Shown here one piece after another: positions 33,748 through 47,504 of a DNA stretch of 64,000 nucleotides. The DNA is from Nissolia schottii (lineage: Eukaryota; Streptophyta; Magnoliopsida; Fabales; Fabaceae). The number at the start of each line of letters is the position of its first letter. Positions within the stretch are counted from its first letter, which is position 1. Location of the stretch: the NCBI GenBank assembly GCA_003254905.1, contig QANU01048949.1, positions 124,353 to 188,352 of the forward strand. The letters are read 5' to 3'. The notes below the pieces were generated by a model that was given only the letters and a program-made list of their open reading frames with translations, searched no databases and had not been told where the DNA came from. The position numbers and the translations under genes were made by a program.

Positions 33748-35784
33748 GTCGGAGTGTCTTTTACAAATATCCCACCATTGTCCTAATTTCGGTCAAGATT
33801 AAAGACCAAATTTATCATCTCAAACTCCTAATTTGTACTCAAAAAATGAGTTACAAGTTATCTCAATACTTGCCGAATAGTTCGTAAGACTAAGGATATT
33901 AATATTTTTCATAAACCTAACAATATATATTATTATATACGTACAACTAGCATAGGGAGCGAAGACATTGCAATTACAAGTGAAAAATGCCAAAAAGGGG
34001 GAATTAACCTATTGACACGTCACCTAGCCGGTATCATAAAAGCCACCAAACCAAACCCATTTGACCTTAACTTTTCAAAAGTCTCATATATCATATCATT
34101 ATAATAATACAAAATAGGTTATACTCGTAAAAAAAATATATACATTTAAAATAACTGTTACTATATACACATTTTCTCATTTTGTGCAAGTGCCTAACAA
34201 ACTTAATTTTTTTCTAGGGTAAATTAAATAACATTCACCACCTTTAAAGTATAGTAAAATTACATAGAACCCTTTATTAGTTTGAAAAATTACAATTATC
34301 TTCTCTAATAAACATTGACTTTTTTAATGATAATATAATTAGACATCATTTATTATTAAAAAAAATTTTTATTATGCTTCTATTTAGTCCTTTCTTATGG
34401 GGCTTTAGAGTGCCCTCCCCTCCTAGTCTTTTCTTGTGCAAAAGAGAGAGGGGTTGTGCACTACGCTAAATGTGAAAATGTAAGAAACCTAATTAAAAAA
34501 AACCATTTTAATAATAAAAAGTATCTAATTTTGTTATTATTAAAAAAAAAGTTCAATATACATCAAAAAAGATGAGTGTAATTTTTTAAATTAAAAGGAA
34601 AGCAAATATAATTTCACCAAATCTAACAAATGCCGAATGTAATTTATCAATTTTTTAAAACCCTTAACTTTCATTTTGGGCAACTCAAACTTTTATTTAC
34701 TAAGCCTAGTATGTATTTGTTATATATATTTTTTATATTTAATTTTAAACTTTTAATATTGGTGAGTTTGTTTGTGATTTTAGAGACAATATTTTTTTAA
34801 TAGAAAAAATACTTTTATTATTTTTTATGTTATTTATTTATTCTTCCAAAAACAGAAAAAAATTAATTTTTTTACTTATTTTGAGTAGCAATTATAAGGG
34901 ACCTGCTTCTAATAAAATAAAAAATAATAAAAGAGAAAATACATTTCATAAAGAATACTTGTTTATGCGAGATTTATATTTATGGCTTCGTATAAATTAT
35001 CCAAGCAGCTCTCATTGCTAGACTGCTACCCTAAACATCAAAAGTTACTCGAGTTAGCATCGATATCTAAGTTGAATCTTCATTTGCTTTGTTAAACCAA
35101 TTACTACTTGAGACTATACTATCTGAAGTTCGGGTTGGGATAAAAAGAGTGATATTGGTTGATTAGAAAACAAGATACGAATTACAAAATACAACACATC
35201 ATCTTATTTCATTCACCGGTTAAACTGATAATAAAGGTAAATCACAACACAGGATGCATTTTTTTTTATTTTAATTTTTTAATAGAGGTTAATTAACAGG
35301 TGAATCCTTCGTGGAATAAATCAAACCGTACATGCAACCGGAAGCTTCCAACGGTGGGCGATTGTAATCATCATGATCAGTGCAGTGGAATGTTTCATAG
35401 TAACTTTTTATTTTATTATTATTATTATTATTGGGCTTATTATTTAATAATTGAAAATTGGTGTAAGAAGAGAAATTGTATTGATTTATTCTTGGTTCCG
35501 CCATCTTTCAACAACTACTCTCCCTACCTAAAGCCACCAACTATAAATAATTGACCCCTCCTCATATCCTCTCTCCCAAATGCCTCTACCTACTCCACTT
35601 AATCCAACTTGATTAGAGAGCATTGTTGTTAGTTACAAGAAGCAAAACAAATACTAAAATCCTCGTCAACACACACACACACACACACAATTGCCTGTTT
35701 GACGCTACCAAACTCAACAACAAACACGCAGATTCTCCCAAACTTTGTGCATCTTCTCTGATTTCTCCAATTTCCAGCAACACC
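33748..35784. other. Intergenic and promoter of the cytochrome b561 gene
   Basis: AT-rich with no protein-like frame up to about 35500. A TATAAATA box is at 35542-35549, about 235 bases before the ATG at 35785. An (AC)n run in the presumed 5' UTR lies at 35671-35689. Confidence 0.45.
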
Positions 35785-37511
35785 ATGAAGATGTTGAGGC
35801 TTGCAATAGCCTTATCTGTTTTTCTTTCTCTGCTTCTGACATCAACCGCCCAAACGTGCAAAACCCAGACATTCTCAAACAACAAGAAGTTCAAAAATTG
35901 CCTCGATCTCCCACAGTTGACCTCTTACCTCCACTGGAATTACGACTCTGCCACCAACAACCTCGACATAGCATTCCGTCACGCCGGAATCACTTCCACG
36001 GACAGGTGGGTTGCTTGGGCCATCAACCCCAAAAACGTGCTCGAACCTGCCATGATTGGGGCCCAGGCACTCGTTGCCATCCCTCAGTCCAGTGGGGCCC
36101 CGAGGGTGTACACGTCATCCATCGCCAGCACCTCAACTCAGCTGCAAGAGTCAACCATCAGTTACCCTGTTTCAGGGCTGGCTGCTACCTATCAGAACAA
36201 CGAGGTCACCATTTTTGCTTCTATCACCCTTCCCAACGGCACGACGTCGTTGGTGCACGTGTGGCAGGACGGTCCTCTCTCTGGCTCTACGCCTCAGGAG
36301 CATAGCCATGTGTCTGGCCACCAGGACTCCAAGCAGACCTTGCAGCTTACTTCTGGGGAGACCCAGGATGCTGAGGGAGGGGACTCTACTATGAGGAAAA
36401 GAAATGTAAGTATACCTTCTCCCTTATATTTCATTTCATTATCTTTAATGTCTCACTCATGTCATTTGTCTTATTGAAATTCATCTTGTTTATTTAAAAA
36501 TAAAAAATAGGACTGCAATAATCGAACTCTAGATTACTTATTACACAAACTCTTGACACTGTCAGAAAGTTATCTCCCAAAAACATGTTTGTTAAGTAGG
36601 GACATTGAATAATTTTCCTGTGGTTTCTTGAACATCAAAGATGGTATTCATCCTATGTAGTTATGGTGTCTATTAATTTGTGTTTGCTCTGCTTCATCTT
36701 TGAATTCGGATTCAAGAGATTGATTGATTGATTCAAGGTTGTATGACATATATTTCAGACACATGGAGTGCTGAATGCATTGAGCTGGGGAATGCTGATG
36801 CCAATGGGTGCCTTAATAGCAAGGTACTTGAAGGTGTTCAAATCGACAGGACCTGCTTGGTTTTACCTTCACATAACGTGTCAAGCCTCTGCTTACATAG
36901 TTGGTGTTGCTGGGTTGGGAACTGGTCTCAAACTCGGCGAGGACTATGAGGTTTCTGGTATTGCCACTCACAAGGCACTAGGCATTACCCTCGTTGTTCT
37001 TGGAACCCTTCAGGTACCACTTCCATAATCCTCATGATTATAATTTGCTTATGCTGTTAATTATTGTAATTTAAGTGTTCTGTCCTCTCTTATGAACAAT
37101 TTTAATGTTCCAAATAGCATTGCTCTAATTGCTATGATCCTAATAGAGACCTCTGCGATTGGGTTTCAGGTGTTTGCTCTATTTTTGAGGCCCAACGTGG
37201 ACCATAAACACAGGTTCTACTGGAATGTCTACCACCACCTGGTGGGATATACCACCATAATAATCAGTGTGGTCAACGTTTTTAAAGGGTTCAATGCTTT
37301 GGAAAAATTCGGAGACTACAAGAATTGGAAGCATGCCTACATTGGCATCATTGCAACCTTGGGCGGCATTGCTGTCCTTTTGGAAGTCTTCACGTGGATC
37401 ATTGTCTTGAAGAGGAGGCGGTCAGAGAGCAAGTTGCCTTACGATAATAACGGGGTTAACGGCGGAGCAAACGGGGTCAACGGGTATGGCTCTAGGCCTC
37501 AGCCTGTGTAG
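35785..37511 (+). CDS. Cytochrome b561 and DOMON domain-containing protein
   Basis: Three exons (35785-36405, 36759-37013, 37170-37511), all phase 0, give 405 residues. A signal peptide covers about residues 1-25 (MKMLRLAIALSVFLSLLLTSTAQ). The DOMON domain follows (residues about 45-165, including LDIAFRHAGITSTDRWVAWAINP), with CKTQTFSNNKKFKNC at its start. The cytochrome b561 part has five or so membrane segments and the four haem-ligand histidines in HGVLNA, YLHITCQ, THKALG and YHHLVGY. Such proteins carry electrons across the plasma membrane, probably using ascorbate inside the cell. It belongs to the group of At5g47530 and At4g17280 and is related to the auxin-induced AIR12. The C terminus is Asn/Gly-rich (NNGVNGGANGVNGYG). 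Confidence 0.93.
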
Positions 37512-38764
37512 GTTGTTTGTACTGTAGCCAGATAGATATTGGATTTTCTTTTGATTTTGTTGTTGGACCCTTTTAATGTATTTATTTCCGACGAATGTTG
37601 AGAGGGTAATTCTGGTATCCTAGCTGCTTAGAGTCTCAGTTGAGTTAATTCTTTGATAGCATGATGAATTTCCGGGGTGTTGTTTTCTCTCCATGCTCTT
37701 ACAGGGTATATATATTGTATCGGTTTCTTCTTCATATTTGTATTTTATTATTCACTGATATCTACTTTCTACATATCTCAAGAGTTTCAAATATCTTTAT
37801 CACGCTCTCTCGGACCAATACATCTTTATTTGAATAAGAGTCCATTTGTTGTAAACAAGAGTTTAAACTTGAGTGTGCAGCTCAGCTTAATCTGGTACAT
37901 ATATTTAGGTAAACGGTGACCCAGTCTCAACTAGAAGAAAAAAAATCTTGTAAGCTCCCTTTTCTTTCCCCTCAAACGTAGCCATTAGAATGATTAAATA
38001 TACTCTTAGACGAATGAGTAAATCCTTCAACCGAAAAAAATAATGAGTAAATCGTATCACCTCATCCATTTAATTACTAAGTTTTATCACTTCATTTGAT
38101 TTAATTACTCCATAATCACTTCATCCATTTCTCTAAAAAGAATACGCATTGGGTTCTCTCTCCATTTTTTTTTTATCTTTAAAGAAACGTAACGGATTGT
38201 AAAAGTCTCTGTTCCACCCACTCTCGGCACAATTCTGTTTCTTCAAACTTAGCTTTTGTTCGGTTCCAGACCAGTACTCATCTTATTCTATATTGAATCT
38301 CCCAACGTTCACACCCTTCAAGCAGACGCGGACACCAACTCATTCTTTGGCGGATGTAGCAACTACTTGCAATTTTTCTGATATATCTGCCATTTTTTTT
38401 AATTATTAAGATGATATCCATACCAACTACCAAATGACTCAGCTAAATCATAATAAAATAAAAAGAAGAAGAAGAAGAAAAAGAAAAACACAGCTCACAA
38501 TCAAGGTGGAAGTTTCTCGGAAACCACTAAAAAGCTATGTGAAAGGAATTAGTCCGAAGCGAGTTGCATCATAGTTGCATGAGAGGTTCTAGGTAAGAAC
38601 TAGAGTAGAGTATACTAATATTTTGGTCACACTTAGGACCACAAGAGGAATAGAAAAACAAAGTAATTCATCCCACACCATAGTAAAAGGGATATGAATT
38701 ATAACATAGGTTGACTCACTCAACATGGCCATTTCCCACCAACTTTGATTAAGAGCAACCTTTC
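37512..38764. other. Intergenic between convergent genes
   Basis: Holds the 3' ends of the b561 gene and the minus-strand phosphatase gene. A T-rich tract is near 38160 and an AAG-rich tract near 38460-38490. No gene seen. Confidence 0.45.
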
Positions 38765-41569
38765 TCACACGGCTCGGCGCAGAGCATCAACAAGTGCATC
38801 CTTCAAGAAAGGGTTTGAAGCTGCTACTCGCCGAGATGTGATGTCAAAATCAGCACCAGACCTGAATCAAATGAATGAACCATCAGATTTTGACACAATT
38901 ATAAAAGAATTAATCTTTTAAACAAATATTTGCAAGTTTGGGTACTTTTATATAGTCCTATATGAATAGCAAGGCATGCCCAACAATGCATAAAAAATTG
39001 CCAAAAGATTCACGCAAGAAGTCAAATAGAGTATACCTAAAGATGCAAACACTGTACAAGAGCATAACATATTCTCTAGTCAAGAATAAGGATATTATCT
39101 AATGTATAAGTCACTTACGGATCAAATATAACACCTCCAGCTTCTCTAACAATGACAGCACCACCTGCCACATCCCTGGTAAAAATGAAGAGAGACCTTG
39201 CCAATCACAAATCTTATTATCAGAATAACCAACATTTTTCAGGGCGAGAAACTCCTTACCAAGGACCACCAAAGCCAAGTTGAAAGCATACATCCAGCCT
39301 CCCACAAGCAATTCCACAGAGGTTCATGGCACAGGAGCCACTCATTCGAAGGGACCTCACCTGATCATATATTAAAGGCATGCTTATGGCACAATTGTAT
39401 ATCTTTTAGTCCGATAGATTCCGTGGACGGTCTTCGTTTTACAATGAAAAGCAAGCTATTAATCCTTTTTGTACAGGCATCTACCGATAACTTGTCTCGA
39501 TTTGTTCCAGCCTGCTCTTTCAGAAGTAAAAAGCTAGATGAATCTTAAATCAATCTTGATTCAAAAGACAACAAATTCACTAGTGAACCTGACTCAAGCA
39601 CTTATAAATGTGAATTTGCATATGTTGAGGTACAAACATTAATCATATTTGAAGGAAGAAAAAATGAAAAGAAAAGAAAAAAATGGATATTATGATTTAT
39701 AAGGGCTCGGAAATATAGGCCATAATGGAAGATGCTAGCTGCTGAGAATTGATGGTACTATAGATGTAGACAGTTAGCCTGACAAAATGTGTTTAACAAG
39801 ACTGTCAAATTCACGCCAGACATAAGCCAGGTATGTTATTGCCCATGTAGCTGTTTTGCATTTTGAGGAACAGAAAGACCTGTCTCACACATGTAGCTAT
39901 TCACCATTGATATTTTGCAGCAAATTATCATCCCAATTAGTATTTATGATCAACTTCGCAATTCAGCAAATGCATGACAAGGGGAGGGAGAGAAAGTGAG
40001 AAACATTATATTGATGAAAACAAAAAGATAAAATGAATAGCTTTCACATAATCAACTGTAACAGACTTGACACACCTCAGTTGCAAGAAGAGAACTCATT
40101 AGTTCTGTTTGTGATGACACTGCAAAATATATATCAAGAAAATTACATGATATAATAAAACTCAAATAATGACAACAACAATTACAAGACAGAACAGAAA
40201 ACACACCTTTTATCGGATTCCCATTCAGAAAAGCACCTTTTCCACGAATTCCAGTGAAAAGCTGCATGAGGCAATATCAAATTTAAGTTCGCATAATAAG
40301 CAACGGATGAAAGTATAAAAGTACATGTTTCCATACCAATAATACTAATAGAAAAACACATATTAGTCTCTAGCCTTCAACAAGTGATATCAAGCTCCGT
40401 AAAAATAGTGATGATAGAAGAAGAGAGCAGATCAATTGAATACTTTTTGCTCGCAATATTCACCATTTTCCTGATTCTATATGTGCACAATATTCCAGAA
40501 CCAAAACATTAATTATATTTATCATTGAATGTAAATGTGTGGATGTAATGCAAACTTCAGGAAATTTTAAATGGTTTTGAGGTCACCAATTATGAAGAAT
40601 CTGCAAGAGGAAGATTCTCACCTCATCAATTATTGGGTTGTAAACAACACCGACTGTAGGAATTTTCCCAATTGTAAGACCAATGGAGACACAAACAAAA
40701 GGGAACCTACAAGCAATAGAAGTATGGTCAATCAATCTGGAAATATGAATGTATAAATGAAATCATCAGATTAATATTCACCCGTGCACAAAATTAGTAG
40801 TTCCATCAAGTGGATCAACTATCCATGTGGGTTCATCAGTGAGTTCCGTAGCGCCAAAAGCAGCGGTGGTTTCTTCCCCAATGAACTAATAAGAGGAACA
40901 GATCAAAATGAGCTTAAGGAAATCAATACCGGAAAAAAAGAATTTAACAAAAGAAAAAGGCCAGCTCACCTAAACTTGATTATATGAAAAGGTGGTTAGT
41001 TAGAGGGAAAACTGAACTAACCTTATGAGTAGGGTAAAGCTGCTTGAGATGATTAAATATGAGATCTTCACATGCTTTGTCAGTTTCAGTGACCAAATCA
41101 ACCTGTGCAGTGTGCATCACAACACGATTAGAAGATAGTAATGAAAAAAGGCAATAGAAATAGAAACCATATGAATGCCCATCCACTCACTACTTAACTT
41201 ATGAGGTTGAATAACAGCGGTAGTAATAATACAAAAGGCAATAGAAACCAATTCAGGTGTGAATGGAATGGAAACCTGGCCTTTGTGCTGAACATGCTTG
41301 GTTTGGTAGAAACCTTTCCGAATGATCTGGAATGTATTGAATTAAAAGGCTTCAATTCAGAACGAGAGGAAGGAGAAGAGAAGAGATCGTAAGAGAGAAT
41401 TGGGAATGCAATGAACTGACCTCACCAGCTTTGCGAGCAGCGTCGACTGCAGATGCCAGGAATTGGGAGACCGAATCTACATTAAGAATTAAAAAGGCAA
41501 CAAAATCAGCTCTCCATTTAATCATGTTATTGACTGCAACTTATTCCTATTCCTACCATTATCAGCCAT
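38765..41569 (-). CDS. VTC4: Inositol monophosphatase / L-galactose-1-phosphate phosphatase (VTC4 type)
   Basis: Twelve exons (in gene order 41557-41569, 41421-41476, 41276-41326, 41022-41102, 40782-40885, 40622-40706, 40207-40261, 40076-40119, 39443-39511, 39260-39360, 39119-39175, 38765-38861) join in frame to 270 residues, the usual family length. It hydrolyses myo-inositol monophosphate and, in plants, L-galactose-1-phosphate in ascorbate synthesis. It is Mg-dependent and probably cytosolic. Metal-site motifs are intact: GEE in [19 protein letters not shown] in [18 protein letters not shown], and WDVAGGA near the C terminus. The start ATG at 41569 (MADNDSVSQFL) sits in a 13-base first exon. 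It is the single-copy type in this window; the symbol is assigned by similarity to Arabidopsis VTC4. Confidence 0.95.
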
Positions 41570-41713
41570 CTTCGTTCGCAGTGAGAGTGAGTGAGTGAGT
41601 GCCAACTCCAACCACGACCACGTCAGTCGTCACCCGTCCACACTAATCCCTCTCTCCCTCGTTCACAACATACAATATCTGGGCCGCATTCCCTTTCTCT
41701 CTTTTGGGATCAT

Positions 41714-41751
<38 letters not shown>

Positions 41752-43062
41752 ATCCCATAATTGCCCCTCAAACTGCTAGCTATTTTTTCTTTTTTGACAT
41801 ATACAATCCCATAATTGCCCCTCAATCCCATCCCGCGGGTTAGAATCTAGTATATTATGACAACCTCCAACTCATAACATAAATGACAGGTGTCGTCCTT
41901 TCCTTTGTGCATTATTGGGCGTGCCGTGCGTTAGAAGGAATATATGTATAGTAACAGCTTGTCAATACTTGAATCATACAAGTAGCAGTGGACAATAGTG
42001 AATGCCTGCACAGAGAGAAAGAAATTAGAGGGGGAATATGCCCACACAAGATTCCGGTGCGCTCTATCCTTTCTACTTTTCTTGGTACTATGCCACCCCT
42101 CCCTTGACTTGATTATTCAACAAAAGTTGTTGTGCCAATATCAGTGTTGTAACTTGTACACCAACATATCCCCGTGACAACATATACCATTTACATCCTC
42201 GAATTTTTTCCCCTGTAAAGTGAGAATGCGAGAAATTATTTAAGTCCCACTACATGATTTAATGGTATACACGTCTCACTTTATATAAGGACAATTTGGC
42301 ACCACCACCTGTCATTTTCTTTTGTTTGTTTATTGCAGCTTCCAGTCAACCAAAAAGAACAAGGTATCTACCCCCAATTTTGTTGTGAAAAAAAGGTAGA
42401 GCCAAACTACCTTTATTTTTTTGGTGCTTGTTTGTAGCAGAATTTCTATTCTCTGGTCTGAGAAGTTTTGCATGCGTGTATCTCTTGAATTGGATATTGG
42501 ATTTAGGGAAGTTCCTTAATTGGGAATGGAAATGGAGCATTGTTTCGAGCATATCCCATTTGAACTCCACCATTCTCTAACCCAAAAGAAACAAAAAAAA
42601 AAAAAAAGTGATCCATGGTTCGCGTGGGTACATAACTTATTCAAATTAATTCACCTACGGAACAGCTGCACCAACATACAGACGTTTGTTTCATAGCAAA
42701 AGGCAAGCTTGGACCTCAAAAAAAATGGCCAAATGACCAGAACTAGTTTGAGCAGGTAGTGTAACACAAATCAGTCAAACAACTTGTATACGGTCAGAAT
42801 CTTGCATGAACTCCAACAATTAATAAACTGAAGAATTGCTGGGCAAACCTTTCTAACCCCAGGAATGCCATGTACTATCCGTAGCTCGTTTTAGCAATTT
42901 ATTTATCTACTAATATACAGATAGGAAATAAAAATTAGAGAATGGAAGCACTGAAACTTGTGTGAAATGTTTGTCTCATGTTGATGAGGACTACTATAAC
43001 TACAGCAAGAGACAATTCAATAAATGCCGCAGCACAACTTGCTACTTGACACAATCTAAAGC
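41570..43062. other. Intergenic, promoter of the phosphatase gene and 3' side of Mo25 gene
   Basis: Contains a GAGT run at 41588-41600, an (AT)n-(AC)n microsatellite at 41713-41750 and a directly repeated phrase of about 23 bases (aatcccataattgcccctcaa) near 41751 and 41804. No gene recognised. Confidence 0.45.
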
Positions 43063-46000
43063 TCAAGGGCGGTCCCTAGGTTCAAGAGCGGCAATTTCCT
43101 TCATTACTTGAGCTTTGTCTGCTTCAAATTGTTCATTCTCTGCACAATCCCAGTATATGTGATCAGGGAAACATGATGCCATAAAAATAAGTAAACTCCT
43201 AAGAAATAGGCATCAGTTCCTTACCTTTATCCAGTTTTAAGTCACCCAATAATCTCAGAAGCTTGCTTCTGTTTGTAACGAGTATGCCGACGATATCAGC
43301 TGGTTTATTTTGGTTAGCAGCAAATAGCTGGTATGAGAAGCGCACATCAATACAGAGAAGCAAAACTTAGAAACATTAAGGTTAAGAATAACCACTTCAA
43401 AATGTGTTCTATAATACAAGTACCTTGAAAACGTGAAATGCTTCCACTTGTATACTCTTGCTTGACTCCTGCAGAAAGATATCACCAATCACCCATTAAA
43501 TGCCTGTACAAACATATATCTAAATTCTGAACTTTCTGCTCAACATTAAAATGTACATAGTCATCAGAAACTCAATATCGAATATATCAGTGACTAGTAA
43601 TCCTAGACAAGGCCCGGAAACTAACAACAGGGTGAAGGCCTAAGTATTTTGACAGAACTGAAACATCTTCCCACATTAAAAACAGCAATTGAATAAACCT
43701 ACATCCATATAAGAGATGTATTTGAAGTTCATATAATCTTTTTTACTTTCATTTTTATTGGCGGTGGGGGAGGGCATAAGTGAGGCAGCAGGAAAGTAGG
43801 TCACAGGGCATATCATCAAGATTTACACAGGACCGTACTCTTAGAAGATTCATTAAAATCCTCAGGTTATCTCTGGAGCTGACATAACGCGTCATTACAG
43901 CTGAATTCGACCGATCAAGTAACATATCTCCCAACAACTGTAAAAGAGAAAGAAAAACAATTAAATATATATACATCAATGCAACATGAAACAATACAAT
44001 AAAAAGCAGCAACAATAGTGCATTGAATCGTAACTTCTGCAAGGGGAGAAAAATAAAGCAATCGCTGCAAAAGCAAGGTAATCCTAATTACTAACTGCTT
44101 GTGATGGCTTGTTCATTGTTCACATGAATTGCTCAAATTAAATACAAACATAGTATAGACAAACAAGTTAAGATTTCATAAAACCCAAAGTGACATTTTC
44201 AAGGGGAGAATCTGTGAAGCCCAGACAACTTGTATTCTAGTTTCATTCAATATTCTTACTATGACGAGTGCCAGAACTATATATCATACCTTCACAGCTT
44301 GACGTCTGGTGATATAATTGGAAGATTCCAACAGCTTAGAGTTATATTCAGCAAAAAACTGAAAGAATCAAATCAAAGACAATAAGCAACGGTTTGTTAA
44401 AAGAAAAGGACAGGTACAAAATAAAGCACATCAAGATAAACTGACAGGCGGCAGTCACATGATTATAACATAAACAAGCAATAGAAAGATGCAAAAGGAA
44501 GAAAAAAGTGATAGTTTCTACTTAAGTTGAGAGGGGAAGGGGAACCTACCCATTCATAATTGTTGGAAAGAAATTCAGCCACAGTGGATTTATGTCTTGT
44601 CAAGAGTTCCTAAAATAAAACGACATGATATGTCATTCAAATTTGTTTTTGGAATGTACATGCTTCCAAATGATAAAAACATACCTTAAAAGTTGCTGCA
44701 GCATCTGCAGCTACGTCAAAATTTGGAAGTTGAATGTAATCAAAAAAATTCTTCATATGAGGTGAGTCTAGAACATATCTGATATAAAACCAAGACGAAT
44801 GAATAACAACATCACAAATCATAAAAGTTGTGCTAGAAAGAAATATCATGCCAAGACTACTCTTTTATTTTTCTACTTCTTTGGGTTTTTTTATGAGCTT
44901 CCAACACAATACCCATCTTATTTGGGAATGGACATAAATCTATGAGAGAGATGCAATTATATGGGATTACAGGAACCAATTCCAGTTGTCACCTTTAATA
45001 ACTTTAAGCATTAAATTACAGAAAACAAAAAAAAAAAAAAAACAAAACAAAAATGAAATTGTCTGCTCCTTTTTCCTTACTTTGCAACAATCTGGTGTCT
45101 TATGCACTCCCTCAGCATTGTACCATAGTGTAAAGCCATGTCGGTGCTTTCATAGCTAAAAGGAGACAGTGATTAGTCAATAGCATAGTACTAGAACCAA
45201 CATAATGGACAGCATAATTTCACAACAAGTGCAGTAAGAAAAACAGAACAACTCATACGCATATAGTAAGATTTGAACACATGACCAACTTTCACCGAAA
45301 ATACACAAAATTTGGCAATCAAGAGTAATTGTTTCACAAAGTCTACTTCCGAGAAACTAAAATCAACTGCTATTAAATGGGAAGCACAGTATGCAGTTTC
45401 CACCATTGTGTTTGTGTAGGGTCAGAAGTAAGCAGCCTTACTTGTGCCAATGAAAAGGCAATTTCTGCAACGAGAACTTGCAACCACTAGGTCACAAGGC
45501 AATAAGTAACCTTAAATTGAAACTAACTGCTGTTAAGAAAATAAATTTAGATTTCAATTCATTTGGTCAAGCTGGGCCCAGGGGGACCTACAGACTAGAA
45601 TGCCTGCTAACAAACATTAAGAAACCAAAGCGTTCATCCAACGGTTCCTTACCCAGATATCAGAATATCCATAAGATCCATATTTTTCTCCAAGTAATCA
45701 GACGCAATCAACTTAGACTGAACCTGTTGCCTCTGTAAATTTGCAACCACTTGAGTAGCATCTTTTCTGGCCTGCAAAAGCCGCCAGTCTCAACATAAGA
45801 CAACATCTAACAATCCCAGTAAAGCATCAAGAATTCGTGTCCGAATTCCACCCATCTCCCAAACACTAAAAACCACTAAACATCTTCATAAAAGTATTCA
45901 TCCTACAAAAGGCGCAAAAATATAAAAATGCACGGTATTGGCAATCCAACGTCTAATTTACTGAACCGTAAATATCTGATCTCGCTCTTGAAAAGTTCCT

Positions 46001-46589
46001 AATTACCTCCAAATTCAATTTGGGAAGACACTTGATAAGTAGTCGCAAAGTGTTCTCATTAAAGAACTCCTGAGTCAACTGAGTACAAGTTTCAGCGACA
46101 GGTTCAGATTCACTGTCTCCATAAAGGATCGTCTTCATCTCCCTGATTTTTTTTGATAACTCCAATATCTGCCGTTAGATACATCACGTTAAAAGCCATC
46201 AAATGGTAATAGGCAGCATTGCCGGCTTATGCAGCTAAGACCAAACATAAACAACATATAGCACAAAAAATTCACTCAGAATGAACCTTTCAGCAGTACG
46301 ATAACTTCAATTTTGATATTACAGAAGTAGCAGTATCATAGATACAATGGAATATGCATATGAAGTAGACGGTGGAGTTAACGAATGAAAGCACATTGGC
46401 GAAGTGGAATGTGAAAACATAACAAATAAGGAAAAGGAAAAATAAAATAAAAAATGATGAGAAGACCTTGTCATCGCGCTTGGGATCGCGTGGTGTGTCT
46501 GGAGAGCGTTCGAGGGATCGGAGTAGATCTCTCGTGTGGCGAACGATGTCAGCAGGTGTGCGGGGCTTGCTTTTAAAGAGGCTCTTCAC
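43063..46589 (-). CDS. Mo25/CAB39-family scaffold protein, start codon reads GTG
   Basis: Eleven exons (46467-46589, 46007-46168, 45653-45771, 45081-45155, 44685-44778, 44550-44609, 44290-44358, 43839-43937, 43424-43468, 43225-43327, 43063-43139) join in frame to about 341 residues, the normal family length. Mo25 proteins are helical-repeat scaffolds that hold and activate germinal-centre-type kinases in growth and polarity. Diagnostic stretches: [58 protein letters not shown] and [33 protein letters not shown]. The codon at the expected initiator (before KSLFKSKP) is GTG at 46589-46587. No in-frame ATG exists upstream before a TAA; the next in-frame ATG is in exon 2. A telo-box lies at 46726-46734. 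Otherwise intact. Confidence 0.92.
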
Positions 46590-47504
46590 CTTAGGCGAAT
46601 CCGGAGGCGGTGGCTCCGAAAGAACCACCACCTCCGGCGAAGAGCCCCTCCTGGCCCCGCCAGGTTTGGACGCGCACAGTCCTATTCTCTCTCTTTTCTT
46701 TCTCGCTCTAGTTTGATTTTATTGATTAGGGTTTCCGATTGATTCTACTGTTCAGTCACGCTAACATCCACATCCGTCCAGCACCTAACTCTGGGTTGTA
46801 TTCTGCAACTTCAACTTCTCTCGACCAACAATATTATTTTCTTTATTACCTTTTTGTCCTATGCACCTTTTCCTCTCTTTTTCCGTTCTTCGCCTAACCC
46901 CACAACCAAATCTCAATTAAAAGGCCCAAAAATATTCTTTTTGTTTCTTTAATTTAATTTAAGGTTAATATTTTATTTTATCCTTAAATTTTATTTATGT
47001 CTTTAGATTAGTCTCTTAACTTAAAGAAGTGATAAATTAGTGTTTGTATTTTATAAATATTAAACTGGTTAATTTTTACTCCATATCATAATTAACTTGT
47101 TTAAGGATTATTTAAAATAATACTACTTGACTATTTAAAAAAAACCAAAAACTAACCCGTCAATCCCATATAAAAGAACAATGTTGTACCAAAAACAAAA
47201 ATGTTTATTAACCAAACCAAACTGCCGGCCAGCGGCATTTACTATAATGAATAGTTTTCGGCTTTATAGTATTTATCATTACGTGAACTTCGCTTTTTTC
47301 GGTCGTGATTACATGGCCAAGTTTGGATTGGCAAGTGAGATACCAGTAACGGACCGTGTTGGATTTGCTTAATGCGGGGTCTCCATTTATTTACTTCTTT
47401 TTTATGGTCGAAAACTCCCTTATTTTTGTGGTAGGTAGTATGGGGGAGTTCATGGGCCTTTGTTCTTCATTCCTCGGGAACTCAACGTGGGCAATTATTG
47501 TCAG
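46590..47504. other. Upstream region of the Mo25 gene, intergenic
   Basis: The first 130 bases remain open in the Mo25 frame without an ATG. A telo-box (AAACCCTAA, minus strand) is at 46726-46734, consistent with a growth-related promoter. The rest is AT-rich without a gene. Confidence 0.5.

Noticed and set aside
35745..36394. Overlapping frames of 186 and 112 codons
   Set aside because: Out-of-frame shadows of exon 1 of the DOMON/b561 gene; no domain sense.
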